DNA of 37,183 nucleotides from Reclinomonas americana ATCC 50394 (Eukaryota > Jakobida > Jakobea > Jakobida). Below, in pieces: positions 23,473 through 33,763 of the stretch. The notes below the pieces were generated by a model, which was not told the DNA's origin, did no database searches, and saw only the letters and a program-made list of their open reading frames with translations. The stretch is taken from the NCBI GenBank assembly GCA_048213135.1, contig PS015383.1, forward strand, positions 114,598-151,780. Direction: 5' to 3'. The first letter of the stretch is position 1. Each line of letters begins with the position of its first letter. Both the position numbers and the translations under genes were made by a program.

Positions 23473-26180
23473 ATGTTGATCAAGGAGGATGACTTTCGCG
23501 AGGTGTACCAAACGATTCAAGTGAGCGTCAAGTCGGGTCGCGGCAGTGTGCTGATGGCTTGTGGAACGGATGCCGATGCTGTGTGCACAGCGCGCATTCT
23601 GACAGTGCGTGTTGTTTTCCCGCTCTCTCTCTCTTTGTCTCACACGCATGCACGCAGTGCTGCGTACTCATCTCTCTGTGTGTCACAGCACTTGTTTCGC
23701 ATGGATCACGTGGCGTATGAGGTGGTGCCAGTGGCGCGGTACAGTGATGTGCAGCGCGCGTATGCTGATTTCGTGCGCGCGTCGCGAGAGGTGTGTGGAG
23801 TGACGCACCAGCTTGGTGGTGTCTGTGCGCTCACTGTCAGTGTGTGTGCTGTGTGCAGCATCGGCACTTTATCATGATCAACTGCGGTGGGCTGGTGGAT
23901 CTTCGCTCCCTGTTCGGATCGTTGTCGCGGCGGCGGAGACAAGTCGGCGTTGGGAGGTTAGGCAGAGAGGGCGACGATGCAGACATGCGGTTTCGCGGGG
24001 CACGTGGGGGCCATGATGATGGTGTGGATAATGAGGATGATGCCGACGACGACGACGACGATGACGACGACGAAGAGGAGGATATGACAAAGATCGACGA
24101 CTCACCCGACACGGGGCCGCTGTTCTACATTTTCGACTCGCACCGGCCCATCAGTCTCGAGAACATTCAGCACCCACGAGTGCGTACCGCTGTCCTCCAG
24201 TGGAATGGCTGCAGCAGTTTGCTCACTGCGCTGGTGCAGGTCAAGATTTTTGAGATTGGCGACATTACGCACGAGGCGCAGCTGTTGCATCAGAACCTGG
24301 ACCAGGCCACGACGGCAGCCAAGGCAGCAGACGATTTTCTCGAGGGCGATGGCGACGGGGAATCGTCACGATTTGATGAGGAGGAGGACGACGACGACGA
24401 CGATGAAGATAGCGACAGTGATGACGATGACGATTTGGACGTGGCCAGTGGCATGTCGGGTCGGAGGAGACCGCGCAGTGCGTACTTGTCCACTCACTGT
24501 CCTTCCCTCACATATTGACCACTCGCTGCGCGCAGGTTCCGCCGGGAGCGATGTGGGTCCGCCCAGAAAACGGCGACGCAAGGACGACGCAGGTGGCCGT
24601 GTTTCACGACGCCGACTTTTGCGGCGAGCCCAGCGCCAGGTGCTCAAGGAGCACTATTCGGTTCGTTTTGACGCACAGGGGTAGCTGTTGTGCGTGTGTG
24701 CTGGCTGACGCGTGGAGCGTGCAGGGCATCACGTGGGGCATTCCGTCGTCGATGGTGGCCTTCTTGTTGAGCACGAAGCTGCAGCAGGCCACTTCCGACA
24801 TTCGCTGGTGGGCCATGGTGGGTCTCGCCGACCTCTTCACTCGCAACTGCTTCTCGGAGGAGCGGTATCGCGAGTTGTTTGCCGCCATGGCCGAGGAAAT
24901 CGCGGCGGCCGAAGGCGACGCTTCCTCGTTGCAAACCGACCGACTCATTCGCGACTCGCGGCTGACCTGTGGCATTGAGTTGCGTGCCGGATATCGCTTC
25001 TCCACGTATCTCTCTTCCTCCCCTCCCCTTCTCACACTCTCGACGGCAGGTATCGGTTCCCGCTGCTGCGTCACTGGTCGCTGTTCGACTCGATTGCACA
25101 CACGCCACACGTGATTGGCAAACTGAAAACGTGGACGGAGCGCGGAGTGCGCAAGCTGGAGGAAATGTTTGCCAAGCTCGGTATTCCGTTGTTGGACGCC
25201 AAGACATCAGTTGCGTGCTGCTGCGTCACGCGCCACCAAAAAAGTGATGCTCACGCGAGACTCGCAGTTTGGCAGCGTCCACCCGAAAGTGGTCCACACG
25301 CTGGAGGACAACACCGACCTCCTGGCGCAGGAGTTGGACATGAGGTCGTCGTCGCACACGCCGATTGGCCTGCCAATGTGCATGAAACCGTACGGCTACA
25401 CGCTGCGGCTGACCTGCACCGATATGGCCGAGGCGCTGGGGGCGATTTTCGAGTCGCCGCAAGCGTTGCCGCCGTCGTTGCGAGGCATGGTGCGCACACA
25501 GTCGTCGGTGTTGCTGGAGGAGCACATGCGTGTCGCCGCGTCGGCCTCGGGATCGATGTCGGACCATGCGAGCGAGGGCGCCGGTATGGCGGCGCTGCGC
25601 ATGGAGGTGCGCATGAAGGAGAACTTTTGGTTGGCCTACGATGCACTGGCGAGGTGAGTTGAAAAAACGAAAAAAGCGAGATCGACCGCCTCCTGATTGT
25701 GTGCTTGTGCGCAGCGAGCTTTCCGGTCGGCAGGGCATCCTGAGTTTCGGCGTCCAGCAAGCGGTGGCGCGCCGCGAGGCCGTGTTGCGGCAGGCTCTTG
25801 CGTTGTGGAAGCGCAAGATGATTTCCAATGTCGGCAACCTGCGCTACGCCCACATTGACCGCTCACCCGACCTGCCGTACCTGCTGCATCCGGGCACACT
25901 GTTTGCACTCTGTCACTTTGTGATGCACATGTTCCGTGGTGACGGCCGTCGTGCCAGACCGCTGGTGCTGGCCGCTCTGGACGAACAACGCGGCATTTGG
26001 CTGGTGGTCGGCACGCCAGCACTCGGCACCACATCGCGCAACACCTTTGGCAACGTATTCCGGAGAGCCGCCAAACGCAGCCGCGCTCGCGTGCATCACA
26101 CGATGTTCAACAAGGCGTGCATCGAGGTGCACACGGACGACTTTGCCAGCTTCTGGGACACGTTGGCTGGTGGGGAATGA
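23473..26180 (+). CDS. CDC45: Replication initiation factor CDC45
   Basis: Nine exons (23473-23604, 23689-23790, 23859-24179, 24240-24477, 24536-24660, 24725-24978, 25050-25209, 25268-25653, 25715-26180) total 2,184 nt, 727 aa. CDC45 is a degenerate RecJ/DHH-family protein that joins MCM2-7 and GINS to form the CMG helicase. Family blocks are present: CGTDADAVCTARIL (the DHH-like strand), HFIMINCGG, FIFDSHRPI-like IFDSHRPISLENI, a basic segment (PRKRRRKDD, VSRRRLLRRAQRQ), IRWWAMVGLADLF, FPLLRHWSLFDS, LGIPLLDAK and a C-terminal FALCHFVMHMF/NTFGNVFRRAA region. It is about 160 aa longer than the human protein. The extra length includes two Asp/Glu runs encoded at about 24030-24090 and 24375-24440. 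The intron 24180-24239 is 60 nt with no stop, but family alignment favours removal. Two introns begin GTTGCG. Confidence 0.96.
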
Positions 26181-26450
26181 AATCGAGCAATCCAATCGTC
26201 ACTGCTGGCTGACAAGACACACATTCACTTCCCACGAAACGACCGAGGCGCAAAAGAGAAGAGCGATAGAGAGACAGAGAGACAAAGACAAAGAGCAGCA
26301 AGGGTGGTATGCATGCACAATGTGAGAAAAAATCGGAAGATAACGGATCACAGCCATCGTCAAGGATTGCCGTGGTCACAAGAGGAGGAGATAGAAAGAC
26401 AACAAGCAACTGTCGGAGACACACTCATTCACCGTTCGCAGCGGCGCAAG

Positions 26451-27688
26451 TTAACCAGTCGCAAACTTGACAGCCAGCACCAACACGAGGACGGCGCAAG
26501 CAATCTTCCACAGCATGTCGTTGGAGGCAGCGGAAGCATCTGCACACGTTGCAAAAAAAAGCGGTCAGCGAGAGACATGATTGTGTGCGCGCGCGCGAGA
26601 CAAAGTCATTTCACCCGCACCGCCAGCATGTCCGCCCTTCTTCTTCTTCTTGCCCTCGCCACTCGGCTGTCCGTCGGCCTCACCGGCGGCGGCCGACGGC
26701 TTGCCACCCGACGCAATAACGCGAGCCTCCTTCAGCTCGCGGCGCAGCTGCTCGACCAGACGGCGCTCCTCCTTGCGCTCAACAGCCACAGCAGCAATCT
26801 GTACATGCATGAGTCTCATGGTTAGATCTACCACCCACGTCCGCCCGCAATGGTGGTGACGGCAGCGCACCTGTTGGGCGGCCTCCTCCTCAGCCGCAGC
26901 AGCACGCTGCTCCAGCGACTGCACTTGGCTGCGCAGGCGATCGCGTTCCTTCTGGAACTGGCTTTGACTGCAGCGGTGCGATTGTGTTGGTGAACAAAAC
27001 AACGTGGGGATCAACAGACGGCACAGTAGCGCGCACGCGACGAAACTCAGTACGCAGTTTCGCCGTTTGCTCCTCAATGCTCGCCGCACGCTTTGTCAGC
27101 GCCTTGGTCTCCTTCTCGTAGTGACGCTTCTGCTGCTCGGCCTCGTCCAAGCTACTCGGCACACACACACACACACACATCCCTCCCATGAGATTCGAAG
27201 GAGGGGTGGGAGTGATGAAAGAAAAAGGAATGCACGCACCGGCCCTGCAGAGTGGCATCAAACGAGCTGCGGTACTCGGCAAATGCCGCCTTCTCCTCGG
27301 CAAACTTCTTGTTGGTGGCGTCGAGCTCGGCATCGCGTGCCCTCAACTGGCGCTCCTTCTTCTGGATGGTATCCAGAGCCGCTTGGTACTGCTGGTACTG
27401 CTGCTGCAGGCTGTTGCGGGTGGTTTCCAACTCGTCACGCTGCTTGTTGTACGCAGTCACTTGCGTGTCCAACTCGCGAGACCGTGCCGCGTGGGCATTG
27501 TGCAGAGCCTGCACCTCCGCCTTTTGTTGCTCCAGGCCGCGCTGCACGTCGAGTGGATCACGTCAGCACTGCAGCGCACATTGCGCACATACTCATGGTG
27601 ATCTCTCACCTGCAACTCGATTTGCTGGCGTCGCAACTGCTCCAACTTGGCCTCCTCGGCCTTGAGCTGGCACACACAAATAATCAAT

Positions 27689-27723
<35 letters not shown>

Positions 27724-28699
27724 CTCTCTCTCACTCTCTTAGCGGGCACGTGCTTCTCTCCCTCTCTCCCTCCTCACCTCCTTCTGGCGACCGGCAATGG
27801 CGGCCACCTGCTGGCGCAGCTGATCCTCGCGACCGGCCAAATCACGCTCCTTGTCGACCAGCTCCTTCTGGCGGGCGTTCAAGTTCTCGGCACGACGTGC
27901 CAGCGCTTCCTCGCGACCCTGCAGCTCGCGGGCAATCTCAGCCGCCTGGGCCGCACCGGCAGCCGCACGACCACGCTCCTCGGCCTGCGCGGCGTGAGCC
28001 TGCGCCTGGGNNNNNNNNNNNNNNNNNNNNCGTGGCGCTGGCACTCGGCGAGTCGCCCTATTGGGAGGCAGGCAGAGCGCGTGAGCGTCGGGAGGTGAGG
28101 GGCAAACTGCACACGCGTGTGAACACTTACCGAGTTGAGCGTCCGGCGCATGCTGAGCAGCAACTGACGGGTGGCCGTGATGCTGTCCTTCATGCTGGAA
28201 ATCTGATGGCCGGGGGGAGAAGGAGGTGGAAGGGGAAGGAGGTGGCAAGGAAGGAGAAGGAGAAGAAAGAGATGTGAGTTGCATGCATGACAGTTGCAGC
28301 GGAAAATGACGCGAGACCTTGGTGTCGGACGGTGATGAGGGTGCCGCCGGGGGCTCTCCATTGGATCCTGCACACACACGTGTTGGTGAGAGAAGAAGTA
28401 GAGAATGACGGGAGCTGTGAATATGCACAACAGCAAAGCACGGACAAGTGCATACGGAAGAGCAGACACGCGTGCATGCATGCAGCGCAGCGGAGGAGAT
28501 GGAGGAGCAGCACGCAGACGGTGACACACACAGAGAGAGAGAGAGAAGGCGGAGAGGGCGCACGACAAACGCCATGCCCATGTCGCGTGCACGCAACACG
28601 CACGCTGCAACACATACACACACGCATGCATGCACGCGTGTGCAGCCGTGTGCATCTTCTCTCCGTGCGTGATTCTGCGCACAACTCACCGTCGCTCAT
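26451..28699 (-). CDS. Tail-anchored coiled-coil membrane protein
   Basis: Ten exons join in phase: 28690-28699, 28318-28367, 28131-28202, 27778-28057 (contains a short gap), 27610-27666, 27240-27541, 27047-27151, 26871-26967, 26615-26798, 26451-26539. The protein is about 415 aa. It starts with a short Pro/Ser-rich head (MSDGSNGEPPAAPSSPSD), then an almost continuous coiled coil rich in Gln, Glu, Arg and Ala (for example ARRAENLNARQKELVDKERD and RDRLRSQVQSLEQR). A lysine cluster (KKKKKGG) is followed by one C-terminal hydrophobic helix (MLWKIACAVLVLVLAVKFA) with only TG after it. This is the topology of tail-anchored tethers of ER, Golgi or mitochondria; the organelle is not determined. The first coding exon is just 10 nt. 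I recognise no orthologue by name. Confidence 0.8.
27685..27735. repeat. (CA)n/(CT)n tract in an intron
   Basis: A short CA run followed by CT repeats lies within the intron between the 27778-28057 and 27610-27666 exons of the coiled-coil gene. Confidence 0.8.
28011..28030. other. Short assembly gap (20 N)
   Basis: Twenty N fall inside a coding exon. With 20 bases the frame is not kept on both sides. The true gap would need a length of one modulo three, so 20 is a placeholder or there is a small error. Confidence 0.9.
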
Positions 28700-28790
28700 G
28701 ATGTCAGAGTGAGTGTGTGATTGCAAAGAAATTTCAAGTCACACTCACACACACTCACACAACAGCTTGCTGCAACCCTTAGAGAGAAGC
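28700..28790. promoter_or_regulatory. Very short divergent promoter, coiled-coil protein / eIF4E
   Basis: The spacer between the two ATGs is 91 bp. Both genes open with a tiny coding exon (10 and 19 nt) and then a first intron of about 320 and 276 nt that is GT-rich on its own sense strand. Regulatory sequence may therefore reside in the introns (inference). Confidence 0.45.
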
Positions 28791-29360
28791 ATGGCATCAG
28801 GATCATCAGGTGAGCGTGAGTGAGCAAAGTGTGTGTCTGTGTGAGCGAGGAGTGAGAGCATAAGAGTCTATATCTGTGTGTCGTTGTTGTTGTTGTCGTG
28901 CGTGTGCAGTGGCGAGTGCAGTGGCGTGTGTGTGCGTGCATGAGGACAGTGTGTGTATGTGTGTGCGTGCGTGTGTGTGTGTGTAGAGCGAGAGGGAGAA
29001 AGGGAGAGAGAAAGCGTGTGGAGACATGTCTCACTTACTCATTTTGCCTTTGTGTGTGTGCGTGCGTGTGTGTGCGTGCGTGCAGACGTGGCAGTGGACA
29101 CGAGTCGCACACATCCGCTGGAGCACCACTGGACATTGTGGTACGACAAGGTTTGTTGTGTGTTGTTGTTTTGGGCTCTTTGTCTCTGGGTGTTGTCTCA
29201 CGTGTGCGTGGTGGTGCAGCGTGAGGGTCGGGCGACAGACACAACGTACGGCGATCAGTTCAAGAATGTGATTACGGTGACGACGGTGGAGGAGTTTTGG
29301 AGTGTGTTCAACAGCCTGATTCAGCCGTCTGAGTTGGTACCCGGTCACTCGGTGTTCATG
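28791..29360 (+). CDS. eIF4E-family cap-binding protein, class III-like (5' half)
   Basis: Three exons are visible: 28791-28809, 29086-29150, 29220-29360. The rest lies past the gap starting at 30402 or inside it. The sequence HPLEHHWTLWYDK, a TTYGDQF segment, VEEFWSVFNSLIQPSEL and GHSVFM is the N-terminal half of the eIF4E fold, which binds the mRNA 5' cap. The Trp corresponding to human Trp43 is kept, whereas the position of Trp56 is Tyr. That pairing is the published criterion for class III eIF4E (eIF4E3-type), and FWSVFN resembles FWSVYN of eIF4E3. The second cap-contact Trp (near Trp102) and the C-terminal half cannot be seen. It may act as a regulatory rather than a general initiation factor (inference from family). 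Confidence 0.85.
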
Positions 29361-29599
29361 GTGAGGGCAAAGGAGGGAAGGGGAAGGGGCAAGGGAGAGG
29401 GTGTGGGAAGGGAAGGAGAGTGTGCAAGCCTCACTCTGTTAATGCTCACTTTCTCCGTGCGCATTGAAAGCGTGCTTCTCTTGTCTGCCCTCTTGCTGCA
29501 TGGCGAGCTTGGTCTTTTCGTGCACTGCCTGTGCGTGACCTTCGCTGCTTGACGCTTGTTTCTTCATATGAGCATGACCGTGGAGCATCATCCATCATG

Positions 29600-30401
29600 T
29601 TGCTCTCCGTGAAAAGTGCCAGGGTCTGCTTTGTTATCATCGCATGTGCTCTTGTGCTGTTGGTTTCTCCCTATCACTGTAGCCCCTGTTGGCATGCACT
29701 TTGTTGCTCTGCTTCGATGTTGCCGAGGCAGCATTGCCTTCGCTCCTGCATTGTCTGCATTGCTTGTGCTGCTGCTTTTGTTCTCGTTACTCTCTGGTTG
29801 GCATGTACTGCACTGCTTCGTTACCGCGACGGGTGTTCCCCTTGTGCGGTGCCAGGTGCATTGTCTCCACTCCTGCTTTGTTTCTTTCACCGTTGCCTCG
29901 TATTCATGGATGTGGTCACATACTGCATCTCTTGCTCTTCTCGTGAACATCGAAGTTGCATTGTCGTTGTTACTTCAGCCTTGCTGAGTTCCTTGTGCTG
30001 CTCCTGCTTTGTTCCTTTCTCGTGTGCATTGTCTGTGTTGCGTGTACTCTCTCTCGCATTGATGCGTTTGTCTTTCTCTTGAACACCAATGCTGCATGTC
30101 GTCGTCGCTCCTGCATTGCTCCTTTCATTGTTGCCTGGTGTACTTCTCGTTTACGTTGTCTTCGTCTCGTCAGTCCTTGTACTGCTCTTTGTTCTTTTCG
30201 TGAACACCAAGGCTGCACTGTCGTTGTCACTTCAGCCGCCTTGCTGTCTTCCCAGTGCAGCTCCTGCTTTGTTGCTTCGTATGCTGCATCGTCGTCGTCA
30301 TCGCGTGCAAAACCTCTTGTTCCTTTCTTGAACACCCGTCATCGACGTCACGTCGGCATTACTTTCCGTGGATTTGTCTTGCTTCTCCCCCCCTTTCCCT
30401 T
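29600..30401. repeat. Degenerate ~128-bp tandem repeat in a long intron
   Basis: A T/C-rich region after the third eIF4E exon carries diverged copies of one unit. The key word CGTGAACATC/CTTGAACACC/CGTGAACACC recurs at about 29942, 30078, 30199 and 30327 (spacing 136, 121, 128). Copies at 29942 and 30199 also share TTGTCGTTGT.ACTTCAGCC and CTCCTGCTTTGTT. The array runs into the gap at 30402. It is much longer than the usual introns here, and I see no conserved protein in either strand. Confidence 0.65.
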
Positions 30402-31297
30402 NNNNNNNNNNNNNNNNNNNNNNNNNNNNNNNNNNNNNNNNNNNNNNNNNNNNNNNNNNNNNNNNNNNNNNNNNNNNNNNNNNNNNNNNNNNNNNNNNNN
30501 NNNNNNNNNNNNNNNNNNNNNNNNNNNNNNNNNNNNNNNNNNNNNNNNNNNNNNNNNNNNNNNNNNNNNNNNNNNNNNNNNNNNNNNNNNNNNNNNNNNN
30601 NNNNNNNNNNNNNNNNNNNNNNNNNNNNNNNNNNNNNNNNNNNNNNNNNNNNNNNNNNNNNNNNNNNNNNNNNNNNNNNNNNNNNNNNNNNNNNNNNNNN
30701 NNNNNNNNNNNNNNNNNNNNNNNNNNNNNNNNNNNNNNNNNNNNNNNNNNNNNNNNNNNNNNNNNNNNNNNNNNNNNNNNNNNNNNNNNNNNNNNNNNNN
30801 NNNNNNNNNNNNNNNNNNNNNNNNNNNNNNNNNNNNNNNNNNNNNNNNNNNNNNNNNNNNNNNNNNNNNNNNNNNNNNNNNNNNNNNNNNNNNNNNNNNN
30901 NNNNNNNNNNNNNNNNNNNNNNNNNNNNNNNNNNNNNNNNNNNNNNNNNNNNNNNNNNNNNNNNNNNNNNNNNNNNNNNNNNNNNNNNNNNNNNNNNNNN
31001 NNNNNNNNNNNNNNNNNNNNNNNNNNNNNNNNNNNNNNNNNNNNNNNNNNNNNNNNNNNNNNNNNNNNNNNNNNNNNNNNNNNNNNNNNNNNNNNNNNNN
31101 NNNNNNNNNNNNNNNNNNNNNNNNNNNNNNNNNNNNNNNNNNNNNNNNNNNNNNNNNNNNNNNNNNNNNNNNNNNNNNNNNNNNNNNNNNNNNNNNNNNN
31201 NNNNNNNNNNNNNNNNNNNNNNNNNNNNNNNNNNNNNNNNNNNNNNNNNNNNNNNNNNNNNNNNNNNNNNNNNNNNNNNNNNNNNNNNNNNNNNNNN
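30402..31297. other. Assembly gap (N)
   Basis: The gap follows the tandem repeat. It probably hides further repeat copies and the 3' half of the eIF4E gene, since the next gene starts at 31442. Confidence 1.
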
Positions 31298-31441
31298 CAC
31301 ATAACGAAATGCACATCACCAAGCGACGTCGCCTGATTACTAACGAATCATCGACCAATCAATTATTTCATAGTTGCGCCGCCCCTGCGCCAACACCACC
31401 TCTTCGTTATCCCTACCCCTGTCCCTTCTCCACCACCCACC

Positions 31442-33305
31442 ATGCCCTCTTCACCTTCACGGAAACCCATCAGCAGCAACAAGGCCACCGCCGGTAACCT
31501 TCCCGTCTCCTCCACAACAACAACAACAACAACGGTGGCGGCACCAACGGCGGAGATCACGGAGGTGGCCATGCTGGCGCCAGGCGGGCGGAAACCCAAG
31601 CAGCAGCGGCCCTCAGCCATGGTCACTGCTGCTGCTGCTGCTGCCACAACAACGACAACGACAACCACCACCACCACAACAACAGCAATGACGGCGGCGG
31701 CGGCTGGGAGTGGGGTCGACTTGGCCATGGTCACCCCCGTGTCCGCGTCCAAGTTGACCAAGGAGATGGCGGAGGCGCTCGGCAATGCCGGCTGCTGCAC
31801 CGCCCAGGATATGGTCGTTGGCACTGGTGAGGGGGAGAAAGAGAGAAAGAGAGAGTGCCCGAGCGCAACACAGAGATCTGTAGCATGTCTCGCCCACCCA
31901 ACTTTTTTGTTTTTCTTTGGTTTCCTCTCTCTCTCATTGTCGCCTGTGTCTCCCACGTGCGTGCGCCTTTCGTCTTCTCTCCTCAGCGCGCGCATGTTGT
32001 GATTTGTGTGTTCATCTCCGTGAGGGGTTTATTCTTGTGTTGTCGTCATCGTCTTGTCGACTTGGGAGGGTGACGAGTCGCGCCTGGCGTGTTGTTGTCA
32101 GTGCGCGCGCGCGCGTGTGTGTGTGTGTGTGTGTCTCTCGGTGAGCGAGCGAGAGAGACGCGTGGTGGCGCGCAAGTGTGTGTGTGTGTGTGGAGGCCAC
32201 TTGGCTGCATTTTGTTTGCTGTTTTCCCGCGTTTGGTGTGAAAGGCTGTTCCTTTTGCATCTTTGTGTGTGTCGGTGTGCTCCGCGTCTGCATGCATCCT
32301 TGCGCATGTGTGTATCTGTTGCTGGCGAGAGAGCGAGAGAGCGAGAGAGAGTTGATGTCATGACCGTTGGCATTCGAGAAGAACATCATGCCCTTAATTT
32401 GATTCCTCCGTGCCATGCAACTCACCAGCTGTTTGCTCTTCCCCTCCCTCTCCCTCTCCCCGTCCCCGTGCAGCCTACTTGTTGAGGAGGAATGGCGTCA
32501 AGTGCCACATTGTGCAGCCCATCAAGCGCACCTATGTCAGCCCGCGACACTTTTTGGTCGTCTACTCGCAGTCTGGCAAGACGTACCTGTTTGAGCCGGA
32601 CGTGAAGCAGGTGCGACGCGCTGCCTCTCCCCCCTCTTTTCATCAATGTCGAGAGTCTCACCCTGTGTGTGTGTGTGTGTGTCTGCAGTTCCTGCTGATT
32701 GCCCGACCGTCGGCCGACTATGCGCGCACTCTGGAGTGCCTGAGCGCGCACTTTATCGGCACCAAATCCGAGTTGCACAAGCTGTTGGATTTCATGTGCG
32801 GCGAGATGTTGAAGTCGTTTGTGGCCAATGGCATGCCGGTGCCTCCGTGGTGAGTTATTATTTTTTTGTGCATGCAGGATTCGTTGCATTCATAGAGAGC
32901 TCAAATTGTTTTTGGTGTTGTTGGTGCAGGCGCGAGGCCGGAGTACTGAAGAAGTGCTTTGAATTCGAGCTGGAGGACAACCAGGATCATCTCATTGGCG
33001 AGCTGGAGTCGTGTTTGGCCGGTGGCAAGGCGGCGCAGTCGCGCTCGCTGGTCCGTCAGTACGCGCCGCTGTGCGACGCTGTGCGACAAGTGATGGGTGG
33101 TCTGCCACCGACCATGGCCAGTGGCAGCAGTGCGACCAGCGGCAGCATGTCACACTCGGCCTCGGCCACCGACATGTCGCAGTTGGCGGTGTGGAATTGT
33201 GTACCGCCGAGCACACCGAGCAAGGCCTCGGCCACTGCCGTGCTCCTGCCTGAGTCGGACGATGCCGACTGGACCGCGCTGATGATGGACGACGTCAAGC
33301 GCTAA
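31442..33305 (+). CDS. DUF506 / PDDEXK-like protein
   Basis: Four exons (31442-31826, 32474-32610, 32689-32849, 32930-33305) total 1,059 nt, 352 aa. The first 100 or so residues are low complexity, with poly-Thr and poly-Ala runs. The middle (about 129-240) fits the DUF506 family, which is well known from land plants and has been assigned to the PDDEXK nuclease-like superfamily. Seen here are a VKCHIVQPIKRTY strand, TYLFEPDVKQ then LLIARPSADYARTLECL, a HFIGTKSELHKLLDFMC helix, and the diagnostic GMPVPPWRE end block. Catalytic activity has not been shown for most members. The C-terminal 110 residues (Ser/Thr-rich) are unique to this protein. Intron 1 is 647 nt and GT-rich, far longer than the others. 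Confidence 0.8.
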
Positions 33306-33763
33306 TTCTCTCTCCTCCTCTCTCCTCCTCTCTCTTCCTTTCTGTTGCTCGTGTTATTTGCTCCGTATGCTTGTTGATTTGCTGTCGATTTGTTGTTGTT
33401 TGTTTCTCTCTCTCTCTTATCTTCTAAACCAAAAAAGAGGAAAAAGCCGCACATCCCGCGCTCAGTGGATGTGTGTGTGTTTCGTGTCTCCATGTCTCTC
33501 TCTTCTCTCTCTCCTTCTGTCCCCTATTGGTGGTGGTGGTGGTGTCGCTGTCGTTTGTGGCCTTTTGCTTGATGGTGACCATGGTAGTGGTGGTGGCGGT
33601 GGCGCGCAATGGTGTTGTCGTCGTGGGGTGCTTCAATCCCCTCGCTCTAATCACAACAAAATAAAAAAATCAAATAACCAAAATTGCATCAGTGTCACGT
33701 CATCACATCATCTCCGCCCATTGTGCGCGCGCTCGTCGCTTCCGCGTGACCCAAACGAAAAAA
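33306..33763. other. Intergenic region
   Basis: This 458-bp spacer lies between two + strand genes. It starts with CT-rich 3' UTR-like sequence, passes a GGT-repeat stretch (about 33530-33605), and ends with an A-rich strip (AAAATAAAAAAATCAAATAACC, about 33657-33680) about 85 bp before the next ATG, which may be core promoter. I find no supported gene. Confidence 0.5.

Noticed and set aside
29531-30335. Several 80-180-aa frames on both strands over the T/C-rich repeat
   Set aside because: They have skewed composition from the repeat, no splice-consistent extension and no recognisable domain. The region is better read as intron.
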